Of a stretch of 19,688 bases of DNA, positions 7,977 through 15,378 are shown piece by piece. Within the stretch, counting starts at the first letter, position 1. Each line of letters opens with the position of its first letter. Location: the NCBI GenBank assembly GCA_002479245.1, contig DLMG01000252.1, positions 4,755 to 24,442 of the forward strand. The letters are read 5' to 3'. The translations under genes were made by a program, and so were the position numbers. The notes under the pieces were generated by a model. The model was not told where the DNA came from. It saw nothing but the letters and a program-made list of their open reading frames with translations, and did no database searches. The DNA comes from Verrucomicrobia subdivision 3 bacterium UBA7542. GTDB lineage: Bacteria > Verrucomicrobiota > Verrucomicrobiia > Limisphaerales > UBA11358.

Positions 7977-10900
7977 TCAAGTCTCAGTCGAGGATTTCAT
8001 CGCGATTTCGCGCACTTGGCGCAGGTCCAGTTTGCCGGTGCCGAGCTGCGGGAAGGCGTCCACGCGGAAGAACTGGTCGGCGCGCGGCTTCCACAAATTC
8101 GGCAGATCACACCGGGAAAGCTTTTCCAGAACGGCCGGCAATTGCCCGTCCGCCAGTTTGTGCAAAACGACCAGGCGCTCGCCTTTTTTCTCGTCCGGCA
8201 CGCCGGTGACGACAAACGTCTGCCCGGTTGCGCCGGCGAGTTCGTGGAGTTTTTCCTCCACCTTGATGTGCGGCACCATTTCGCCGCCGATTTTGCTGAA
8301 GCGGTTCAGCCGGTCCGTGATTTGCAGGAAGCCGTCCTCGTCAATCGCCGCCACGTCGCCGGTGACATACCAGCCATCGCGCAAAACTTCGGCGGTTTTT
8401 TCCGGGCGGCCGAGGTAGCCCTGCATGACGTTTGGCCCGCGCACGAGCAGCAGACCGGGCTGGCCGGTGGCCAGCGGCGCCTGAGTTTCCGGGTCAACAA
8501 TGCGCACGGAAACGCCGGGCAAGGGGTGGCCGATTTTGCCGCGCTTGGCACCGACCTGGCGAAAACCGGCGGATCGGAAGTCCAGGGTGTTCACCGCCAC
8601 CGCCGGCGCGCACTCGGTACAGCCGTAACCTTCGAGCGGACGGATGCCAAATTGCTCCTCGAAGGCCATTGCCAGCCGGTCCGGCAATTTCTCCGCCGCC
8701 GTCATGACCACACGCAAACTGCCGAAATCTTCCGCCGAGCAACTGCGGAGGTAGAGTTGCAGGAACGTTGGGGTGGCCAGGAGAAATGTCACGTTGTATT
8801 CGCGGACGAGCGGCCCGATGCTTTTGGCGTCGAGCGGATTCGGATAATAGACCACGCCGACGCCAAGGATGGCGGGCAGACACAACGTGCCGGTGAAACC
8901 AAACGAATGGAAGAACGGCAGGATGCCGAGAAAGCAATCGCGGTGACTCACCCCAAACACCTGCTCCAGCTGCTCGATGTTCGAGCCAATGTTGTAATGG
9001 CTCAGCATCACCCCCTTGGGATCACCCGTGCTGCCGCTGGAGAAAATGACAGTGGCGAGGTCGTCCAAGCCGGTTTTCTTTCGGGCGCCCAGCACCTGTT
9101 GCAGCACACGATCCGGAACCGAGAAGGCCAAGACGAAGGCAATGAATTTTTCAAGCGGGCCTGGCCGGCTAAATTGGGAGTCTGCCTTTGGCGGCAACGC
9201 GCCTGGAGCGCCGGCCTCCGGCCCGGCAGGTGGCGACTCCGCATCCGTTTCACGCCGGGTCGGAGACCGGCGCTCCCCACCCGCCACATCCTCCAGATAA
9301 ACCGCTGCGCACGGCACCTTGAGCTTCAGTTTGTCCAGAAACCCCTTTGACGTGACGACGGTTTTGATTTCGCACTGGCGAATGCAGGAGGCGAGCGTTT
9401 CTTCGGAAACGGTGTAATTCAAATTCACCGGCACTTTGCCCATCAGCATCGCCGCAAAATTCACCAGCGCGCCCGGCACCGAGGGCGGCAAAAGCAGCCC
9501 GACCATTTTCTGGCCCGACCAGACTGGCTTCAATCGCCGCGCGAGGAAAACCGTTCGCACCAGCGCCGCGCCGAAACTGACCTTCACGTTCTGCGCGTCA
9601 CCCATTGCAAACCGGAACGGATGCCGGCGCGCGGCATGCACCAGGGCGATGGGCAGCGAACGCATCCGTGCCTTTCGGTTCCGCCACGCCTCAACGAGAA
9701 GTTTCTGCACTTCGGAGCGCACTTCGAATGGCGTCGCCGTGTGCGGCAACGGCCGGCCATAGTTGATGGTGACCGGATACGGCAGCCGCCGCGGCAGTTT
9801 CCACAGGAACCGGCCCTTTTGAAAACTGAAGATGCTGCCCCACACACCATCAAGGCCAACCGGGATGATCGGCGCCTCGACGTCCTTCATGATGCGCTCG
9901 AAGCCGCGCCGGAACGGCAACATCTGGCCGATGCGCGTAATCTGCCCCTCGGCAAAAATGCAAACCACGTCGCCGGCACGTATGGCGTCGCTGGCGGTTT
10001 GCAGCGCCTGGATCATTTCGCGCGGGCGCTGTTCGGAGGAGATGGGAATCACGCCGAGGATGCGGGCAAACGGCTTCATCCAGCGCTGTTCGTAAATGTC
10101 CTTGAACATCATGAACCGCACCTGCCTGTCGGTCGAAGCGAGTAGCAGCAAGGCGTCCACGAACGAAACGTGGTTGCAAACAAAGAGAGCGCCTCCCTTT
10201 TCGGGTATGTTATCGCGGCCCTGGATGCGAATCCGGTAAATCGTCCGCGTAAGCACCCAGAGCACAAAGCGGAGCAATGAATCGGGCAGCAACACCACTG
10301 AATACACCAGCGCCGCCAGGGTCATCGCCGCGCCGGTGAGAAAAATCATCCGCGTGTCATGCGGCCACTGGCGGAGCAGGTAATAAACGCCGGCCGCCAG
10401 AAAACTGCCGACGCTGGAAATCAGGTTGGCGGCGGCGAGGATGCCTGCCTTGTCCTCCTTGCGAGGCCGGTGCTGCATGATGGCGTTGACAGGCACCGCA
10501 AAAAATCCGGCGGAAAATCCCAGCGCGGCCAGGTGCCAGAACACGCCGGAAAAACCGAGTTCGGGCCGGGCGAGCAATGCGGAAAACGTGGTCATCCCGA
10601 CCAGCCCGAGTGGTACGAGGCCGTATTCGATTTTGCCGCCGGACAGATAGCCGGCCGCGACACTGCCGACGCCGATGCCGATGGACAATCCGGCCATGAG
10701 GTAACTGAGGTGCGCCTTGTCGCAGAGCAACGCGAACCGCCCGTGAGTGAACAGGTTAAGGAAGAGCAGCGTGGCCAGAAACCAGAAAAATGTGTTGCCG
10801 ATCACCGCCAGGCGCAGCACGCGATCGCGCCGGATGAGGCGCCACTGGGTAAACAACTCGCCGGCAAAATTGAACCGCAGCGGATGCGCCGGGTCGGCCG

Positions 10901-11618
10901 CCGGCACCCGCGTGACGGCGCAACCCGTCAGCAACCCGAAGACCGCGAGGCCCATCAGCACCACGCCCGCCACCGCTGGCCGGCCCTCAAAAGCGGACGA
11001 CAACAACCCGCCGCCGACCGTGCCCAGGATGATGGCAAGGAAGCTGCCCAGTTCGAGCACCCCGTTGCCCCAGGACAGTTTTTTCTCCGGCAACAGCTCC
11101 GGCAGCGACCCATACTTCGACGGTCCAAAAATGGCGCTGTGAGTGCCCATGAAAAACACACACAGCAGCACGACCCCGAGGGTGTGACTCGCCAGTCCCA
11201 AGGTGGCCAGGGCCATGATCAGAATTTCCAGGAACTTGACCGCCACAATCACGTTGCGTTTGCTGAATCGCGTGGCGAGCGAGCCGCCCAACATGGAGAA
11301 AAAGAGAAACGGCAGCATCAGCAGCGCCATGGTCAGCGACGACAGCCGGTCCTGTTCCGCCTCGCCCATCCCGAGGCTGATGCCGATGAACAAGGCCAGT
11401 TGCTTGAGCGCATTATCGCTGAAGGCGCCTTGAAATTGCGTAACGATGAGCGCCCAGAAGCCGCGAAGGCTTGATTCGGATTGCCGGCTGATGTCTTTTG
11501 GTTCAGTCACAGCGGCAAAACTAACCACTTGCGCACCGAACTGTGAATTGAAAAACTTTTGCCCGGCATCGATTGCAGCAATGGGACGGAAGAAAAGATT
11601 AGTATCCGGCTCCGGCAT
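7977..11618 (-). CDS. aas: Trifunctional Aas-like protein: MFS flippase + PlsC acyltransferase + acyl-ACP synthetase
   Basis: A 1213-residue three-domain fusion. Residues about 50-440 are an LplT-like MFS transporter (VTQFQGAFSDNALK at its start). Residues about 455-640 are a PlsC domain with N482-H483-x4-D and FAEG near 554. Residues about 670-1205 are an AMP-forming acyl-ACP synthetase with SSGSTGDPKG near 857, GYGCTE near 998, a TGD motif near 1085 and the catalytic lysine in LGTGKLDL near 1193. E. coli has the same functions as LplT plus Aas: lysophospholipid flipping, fatty-acid activation onto ACP and re-acylation. The three-domain form is known in other bacteria. Residues 780-820 (9159-9281) are extra, Pro/Gly/Arg-rich and encoded by a palindrome; all recognised motifs remain intact. 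The ATG at 11618 has no clear ribosome binding site. A GTG at 11510 would start nearer the first conserved segment and may be the true start. Confidence 0.9.
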   Translation of the reverse strand: MPEPDTNLFFRPIAAIDAGQKFFNSQFGAQVVSFAAVTEPKDISRQSESSLRGFWALIVTQFQGAFSDNALKQLALFIGISLGMGEAEQDRLSSLTMALLMLPFLFFSMLGGSLATRFSKRNVIVAVKFLEILIMALATLGLASHTLGVVLLCVFFMGTHSAIFGPSKYGSLPELLPEKKLSWGNGVLELGSFLAIILGTVGGGLLSSAFEGRPAVAGVVLMGLAVFGLLTGCAVTRVPAADPAHPLRFNFAGELFTQWRLIRRDRVLRLAVIGNTFFWFLATLLFLNLFTHGRFALLCDKAHLSYLMAGLSIGIGVGSVAAGYLSGGKIEYGLVPLGLVGMTTFSALLARPELGFSGVFWHLAALGFSAGFFAVPVNAIMQHRPRKEDKAGILAAANLISSVGSFLAAGVYYLLRQWPHDTRMIFLTGAAMTLAALVYSVVLLPDSLLRFVLWVLTRTIYRIRIQGRDNIPEKGGALFVCNHVSFVDALLLLASTDRQVRFMMFKDIYEQRWMKPFARILGVIPISSEQRPREMIQALQTASDAIRAGDVVCIFAEGQITRIGQMLPFRRGFERIMKDVEAPIIPVGLDGVWGSIFSFQKGRFLWKLPRRLPYPVTINYGRPLPHTATPFEVRSEVQKLLVEAWRNRKARMRSLPIALVHAARRHPFRFAMGDAQNVKVSFGAALVRTVFLARRLKPVWSGQKMVGLLLPPSVPGALVNFAAMLMGKVPVNLNYTVSEETLASCIRQCEIKTVVTSKGFLDKLKLKVPCAAVYLEDVAGGERRSPTRRETDAESPPAGPEAGAPGALPPKADSQFSRPGPLEKFIAFVLAFSVPDRVLQQVLGARKKTGLDDLATVIFSSGSTGDPKGVMLSHYNIGSNIEQLEQVFGVSHRDCFLGILPFFHSFGFTGTLCLPAILGVGVVYYPNPLDAKSIGPLVREYNVTFLLATPTFLQLYLRSCSAEDFGSLRVVMTAAEKLPDRLAMAFEEQFGIRPLEGYGCTECAPAVAVNTLDFRSAGFRQVGAKRGKIGHPLPGVSVRIVDPETQAPLATGQPGLLLVRGPNVMQGYLGRPEKTAEVLRDGWYVTGDVAAIDEDGFLQITDRLNRFSKIGGEMVPHIKVEEKLHELAGATGQTFVVTGVPDEKKGERLVVLHKLADGQLPAVLEKLSRCDLPNLWKPRADQFFRVDAFPQLGTGKLDLRQVREIAMKSSTET
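9205..9276. repeat. 72-nt imperfect palindrome inside the aas-like gene
   Basis: Arms of 23 nt (9205-9227 and 9254-9276) are complementary at 21 positions; both mismatches become G-U pairs in one RNA orientation. The loop is 26 nt. The element is translated without frameshift or stop as part of about 41 extra residues (codons 780-820), in the linker-like region between LEDVA and PLEKFIAF of the synthetase domain. The arms begin GGAGCGCC and end CCCGGC. A REP-like or RPE-like mobile palindrome is the favoured interpretation. Confidence 0.75.
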
Positions 11619-11852
11619 TTGACCGCAGATGGAGGCAAATACGCGGGTACTTCCTGTTTTTTTTGAAACATTTCTCCGGCCAGTCGAATATTGGAGAATA
11701 TCGGGGAAATATCCCGCTTGAGCCTGATAAACAACACAAGTTGTTCTTTAAGGCAGAGCAAGGTGCAGTTTGGTCAATTTTTTGGCATGAACGGTGCTGT
11801 TTTTCTTAAGTTCAGTAAGGGTGCCTGTGGCCGGAGTTGTGCCCTTAGAGCC
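11619..11852. promoter_or_regulatory. Divergent control region with 10-bp phased repeats
   Basis: The 234-nt gap between the divergent aas-like and REC-HPt-REC genes contains three similar decamers at exact 10-bp spacing: GAATATTGGA (11686), GAATATCGGG (11696) and GAAATATCCC (11706). They would lie on one face of the helix, as expected for a cooperative protein binding site. A hairpin, AACAAC-ACAA-GTTGTT, follows at 11730-11745, and T-rich tracts lie at 11658-11664 and 11777-11783. No clear sigma70 promoter is evident. That this is a promoter region follows from the gene arrangement; the regulator is unknown. Confidence 0.4.
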
Positions 11853-13733
11853 ATGAAAGTCAATAGAACAATCCTTTTTGTCGAGGACGACGCCGTTGTG
11901 CTGACGACGTATCGGAATCTGCTCCAGCGGGAGGGATTTCGCATCGAGTCTGCGCAAGATGGGTTGGAGGCCCTCAAGGCTCTTTCTCAAGCCACGCCCG
12001 ATCTGGTCGTGCTCGACCTGATGTTGCCCAAGTTCGACGGTGCGGATGTGCTAAAATTCATACGCGCCGACCCCCGGCTGAAAAGCGTTCCAATTATTAT
12101 ATTTTCTAACGTTCAAATTACAGATTTTGCTGAGGATGCGATAACCAGACAACTGCGCAAAACCGATTGCACGCCCTCCATACTGGTTCAAACCATCCAG
12201 GAAATGTTGATTGCCTCGCCCGGCGACGTCCCCAATGCCGACAAAGCTGTTCGAACTGATTACGCACCCGCAATCAAATTACACATGGCCAACGACAGTT
12301 CGGCTGATGAGCACAACGATGACGCGACCGAAGCGCCCGCCGACGAAACTTCACCCACAAAAGGGCGTGCGGACTTTTTAAAAGACGCGCCAGCGGACAT
12401 CGCGAAGGTTCGCGAGCATTGCCTCGCATATATTAAGGCGCCTACTTCTACAGCCAAGCTGGAGCCGCTCTCTCAGGCAGTGCATTCCCTGAGCGCCAAC
12501 GCCAGCAAAGCCGCTTGCGGCCGCGTAGCGTTGCTGACGAAGGCGTTCGACATGTTGCTCTCTAAAATCGCGTCCAAGCCTGCGCGAGTAACCCCTTCCA
12601 TACTGCAAACTCTGGCTGAGGCGGCGGATTGTCTGGGTCTTCTGTTGAAAAGGGACGAAGCTGGTTCTACCGAAGCGGCACCAAGGGCCAAAGTGCTGGC
12701 TGTGGACGATGACACCGTATGCAACCACGTGATCGTCAACACGTTGAAACGGGCCAACCTCGACATCGTAAGCGTCGAAGACCCTTTGGAAGGCCTGAAA
12801 CTGTTGCAGACCAACCATTACGACTTGGTGCTGTTGGACATTGACATGCCCAAGCTGACTGGCTTTGAAGTGTGTGAGAAATTGCGCGCTTTGCCTCATT
12901 ATAAGACAACGCCTGTCATTTTCGTCACTGCCCATAGCAATTTTGGGAACCGTACGCAGGGGGTGCTAAGCGGCGGCAACTATTTCATCACCAAACCGGT
13001 TGACCCATTGGAACTGGCACTCAAAGTGACCATTCATCTGTTCAAGGCCCAGGTGCAACATGCTGGCACGCCACAACCGGAAGCTAAACCAGAAGTCAAA
13101 CCACAAGCAGCCAAGGCCCCAGAAGTCGCGCCCAAACCTCCGGTTCCGACTCCAGCCAGCCAGCAAATGAACAGCAACGCCAGCATGAACGGCAACGCCA
13201 GCATGAATGGCAACGGCAGCATGAATGGCAAGGCGAAGAACGGTGATTCTTCCGGTGTGCCACTGCCCAAAGCTCAACCACGACCGGCCACTACCTCGGA
13301 AGCTGCGCCCAAACCCGCGCCGCCAGTGCTCAAATCCGCGGCCCCGGTTCCAATCAATCCGTCCAAGAACGGCAGGGGGAACAACATGCCAGCCATGCCC
13401 GCTCTGAGTGTGGCGCCACTGGTGCCGCCGCCAAGCATGGCACCTTCAGTCAAACCACGTGCAGCCAATATCTCAAAAGTCATGCCACCCCTCAGCGTGG
13501 CCCCCAACCTCGACGAAACTGGCACGCTGAATGTTACTAAATTGTCAGGCAGCAGAAATCGAAACAACATTATGAACAACGAACAAGACGAAACATTCGA
13601 AAAGATCGTCGTCGCAGTGGTGCGAATCATCTTCGGGGACGATAACTTGACGGAAATGAACGTCCGTCTGGTGCGCATTGCACTGGAGCGTTACAACGTC
13701 CATGAGGTCATTAATTCTCCTGTCGTAGCGTAA
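11853..13733 (+). CDS. REC-HPt-like-REC multidomain response regulator with low-complexity tail
   Basis: This 626-residue soluble signalling protein starts at the ATG at 11853, which directly precedes the first receiver domain. REC1 (about 5-120) has E11-D12-D13, phospho-acceptor D55 (VVLDLMLP), S85 and K103. A helical segment (about 175-268) resembles a histidine phosphotransfer domain, with candidate His211 in AVHSLSANASKA. REC2 (about 279-400) has D285-D286-D287, D329, T359 and K381. Residues 405-560 are Pro/Ala/Lys-rich and include four six-residue repeats. The last 50 residues form a small conserved-looking helical piece. There is no DNA-binding or enzymatic output domain and no kinase gene nearby, so it may act as a phosphorelay hub or scaffold. 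The HPt call is tentative. Confidence 0.85.
   Translation: MKVNRTILFVEDDAVVLTTYRNLLQREGFRIESAQDGLEALKALSQATPDLVVLDLMLPKFDGADVLKFIRADPRLKSVPIIIFSNVQITDFAEDAITRQLRKTDCTPSILVQTIQEMLIASPGDVPNADKAVRTDYAPAIKLHMANDSSADEHNDDATEAPADETSPTKGRADFLKDAPADIAKVREHCLAYIKAPTSTAKLEPLSQAVHSLSANASKAACGRVALLTKAFDMLLSKIASKPARVTPSILQTLAEAADCLGLLLKRDEAGSTEAAPRAKVLAVDDDTVCNHVIVNTLKRANLDIVSVEDPLEGLKLLQTNHYDLVLLDIDMPKLTGFEVCEKLRALPHYKTTPVIFVTAHSNFGNRTQGVLSGGNYFITKPVDPLELALKVTIHLFKAQVQHAGTPQPEAKPEVKPQAAKAPEVAPKPPVPTPASQQMNSNASMNGNASMNGNGSMNGKAKNGDSSGVPLPKAQPRPATTSEAAPKPAPPVLKSAAPVPINPSKNGRGNNMPAMPALSVAPLVPPPSMAPSVKPRAANISKVMPPLSVAPNLDETGTLNVTKLSGSRNRNNIMNNEQDETFEKIVVAVVRIIFGDDNLTEMNVRLVRIALERYNVHEVINSPVVA
13164..13235 (+). 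repeat. Four 18-bp tandem units in the REC-HPt-REC gene
   Basis: In-frame units encode QMNSNA, SMNGNA, SMNGNG and SMNGKA (residues 438-461) within the disordered linker. The DNA units differ at only a few bases, pointing to recent slippage. The length may vary between strains without breaking the frame. Confidence 0.85.
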
Positions 13734-13954
13734 GGGGTTGTATCATGGATTTGCGCCGTCAATTCCGCCCGCGAGGGGAATGCGAAATGCGTTGCACTCA
13801 ATCGCAAGATTGGGAGCAATCGCCCTGCCTGCTTCATGGAGTCCATAATGTTTCTGCCCACCCTGCTTGCTGCCAGCTTGAGTTCCCGGGAACACGCACA
13901 CCCTCCCGTTAAAATATAACCAGTGTCCAGCCAACCTTCAGCGGCCCAAAGTTG
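13734..13954. other. Convergent intergenic region
   Basis: The 221-nt gap lies between the 3' ends of the REC-HPt-REC gene and the GDYXXLXY gene. It holds a 12-bp palindrome GTTCCCGGGAAC (13882-13893) and a short CAATC-GCAA-GATTG hairpin with a GNRA loop. Neither is followed by a T-run on either strand, so no rho-independent terminator is called. A 63-codon open frame on the minus strand has no coding character. Confidence 0.5.
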
Positions 13955-14503
13955 TTAGCGAACAGTGTTTTTCATTGCTTCGGCGTAGGGTTTGCCGTCC
14001 ACAAACACTTCCTTGACGCGCCCGCGTCCGGACGCGGGCACCACCACCTGCGCGGTGAGTTTGCCAGCCGGGTTGCCCGTGCCTTCGGCGACGTAAAAGC
14101 GTTCCAGTCCGTATTCAACGTGAATGGGATTGGTTGATGCATTCCAACGCGGCCAGGTGCTTTTGCCTTTCAACAAAACTTCGTCCGCCGCTGGCGTGAA
14201 CTGGTTCGTGCTCGCCTTGACCACGACGTAAAACTGGTTCGTCGCTGGCGCGAGCGCGACAAAGACTTTTGTATCGCGGGGCAAATCCTTTGTCACCGGC
14301 GGCGAAAACAAATTCATCGGCACGTCGCTGATTTTGTAGTTCAGGATGAGATAATCACCCTGGAGCAGGTCGCGCGGGTCCACGCGCCTCGTTTCGAGCA
14401 GGATGATTTTGCCGTTGGCTAGTGCATGTTCCTGCACGGCGACCGTGCCAAGCAGCCACGCACTTTGGAGCGCAAGAATGAGAATGAGCAGTTTGAGTTT
14501 CAT
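13955..14503 (-). CDS. GDYXXLXY domain protein
   Basis: This 182-residue protein has an N-terminal hydrophobic signal or anchor (residues 4-22) and the family signature GDYLILNY preceded by RDLLQ (about 45-56), typical of GDYXXLXY proteins exported and found beside DUF2157 and DUF4401 membrane proteins. The molecular function of the family is unknown. A second conserved-looking block near the end (VFVDGKPY, about 165-173) also fits family architecture. It is the last gene of the operon, 26 nt after the TPR gene. The Shine-Dalgarno sequence is weak, so coupling to the upstream gene is likely. A 20-bp perfect palindrome (14020-14039) lies in the codons for residues 155-162. Confidence 0.85.
   Translation of the reverse strand: MKLKLLILILALQSAWLLGTVAVQEHALANGKIILLETRRVDPRDLLQGDYLILNYKISDVPMNLFSPPVTKDLPRDTKVFVALAPATNQFYVVVKASTNQFTPAADEVLLKGKSTWPRWNASTNPIHVEYGLERFYVAEGTGNPAGKLTAQVVVPASGRGRVKEVFVDGKPYAEAMKNTVR
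14020..14039. repeat. 20-bp perfect palindrome in a coding region
   Basis: The word made of GCCCGCGTCC and its reverse complement encodes PASGRGR in the GDYXXLXY protein. The protein shows no obvious extra length here, so this may be codon-level coincidence in GC-rich DNA and not an inserted element. Confidence 0.6.
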
Positions 14504-14529
14504 GGCTGATTTTTTCCAGGCATTGTGTT

Positions 14530-15315
14530 CTATTCCGTCAACTTTTTGAAATCCGGGTCGCTGTACAGGTTTTTGAAACCGGCTTCCTTGACGGCCTCGG
14601 CCTTGAGCGAAGGTTGCAGTTCGATGGCTTTCTTAAGGTCGGCGAGCGCGTTGGTTTTGTCACCTTTCCCGGCATACGCACAAGCACGACTGTAAAGTGG
14701 ATCGGCCCACTTGGGAGCGAGTTCGATGGCTTTGTCACAAGACTTAATCGACTCGTCATACTTCCCCAATCTGTTCAGAACGCTGCCGCGGTCGTTCCAG
14801 GCTGCCTCGTGTTTCGGATTCAGCGCGATCGCCTGATCAAAAGCTTTCAACGCCTCGGCATCGCGCTTCAGCGCCACAAGCATCTCTCCCTTGCCAACCC
14901 AATTGCCGCTTTCGTTCGGCTGAAGCTCGGTGAGTTTCTCAAAAGACTTCAACGCTTCCCCGGGCCGGTCTGTTTCAGCTTCAGCCATGGCCTTGCACAA
15001 CCAGCGTCGGGGATCATCGGGTTTGGCTGCCACCCAGTTGTCCAAGACTTTCGCTCCGTCATTCACCCGATTCAATTGCACGAGACTGATGTATTGTCCG
15101 AGCGCCGCCCGTTCGTTGTCAGGCTGAAGTGCGGAAGCCTGCTCGAAGGCTTTCAAGGCCTCACCGGGCTTCTGGTGGTTAATCAATTGCGTCCCTTTGC
15201 GAACGTATGTATCCGCGGAATCCGCGTTTGTGCCCGTTGCGGGAGCATTTTGTCCCGACGCGGCGGCAGCCAGCAACGTGCTGCACACAGCCATCAGCCA
15301 TAGTTTGTTTTTCAT
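14530..15315 (-). CDS. Secreted tetratricopeptide repeat protein
   Basis: This 261-residue protein has a signal peptide (MKNKLWLMAVCSTLLAAAASG) followed by six consecutive 34-residue TPR units from about residue 36 to 238. Each carries the usual small/large residue pattern and ends in a proline turn (LQPDN, AKPDD, LQPNE, LNPKH, LAPKW, LQPSL). TPR arrays mediate protein-protein contacts, so a periplasmic scaffold or assembly role is likely. The ATG at 15315 is preferred to the one at 15321 because AAAGGA sits 8 nt upstream of it but only 2 nt upstream of the other. It lies 63 nt after the duplicated-domain gene and 26 nt before the GDYXXLXY gene, within the same operon. The partner is unknown. 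Confidence 0.88.
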   Translation of the reverse strand: MKNKLWLMAVCSTLLAAAASGQNAPATGTNADSADTYVRKGTQLINHQKPGEALKAFEQASALQPDNERAALGQYISLVQLNRVNDGAKVLDNWVAAKPDDPRRWLCKAMAEAETDRPGEALKSFEKLTELQPNESGNWVGKGEMLVALKRDAEALKAFDQAIALNPKHEAAWNDRGSVLNRLGKYDESIKSCDKAIELAPKWADPLYSRACAYAGKGDKTNALADLKKAIELQPSLKAEAVKEAGFKNLYSDPDFKKLTE

Positions 15316-15378
15316 AGTCATGTTCCTTTCATTGGTTTTGGTTTCAAAATTTCCCGCCGGTTCGTGACATGATCCTTT

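Noticed and set aside
7950..9350. 466-codon plus-strand open frame opposite the acyl-ACP synthetase region
   Set aside because: Lies antisense to conserved AMP-binding motifs; long only because GC-rich DNA has few stops.
10359..11474. 371-codon plus-strand open frame opposite the MFS region
   Set aside because: Antisense of the LplT-like transporter; highly charged Gln/Arg-rich product without recognisable domain.
13798..13813. CAATC-GCAA-GATTG hairpin as terminator of the REC-HPt-REC gene
   Set aside because: Five-bp AT-rich stem without a following T-run on either strand.
13743..13934. 63-codon minus-strand open frame in the convergent gap
   Set aside because: No ribosome binding site, no domain or signal features, length expected by chance.
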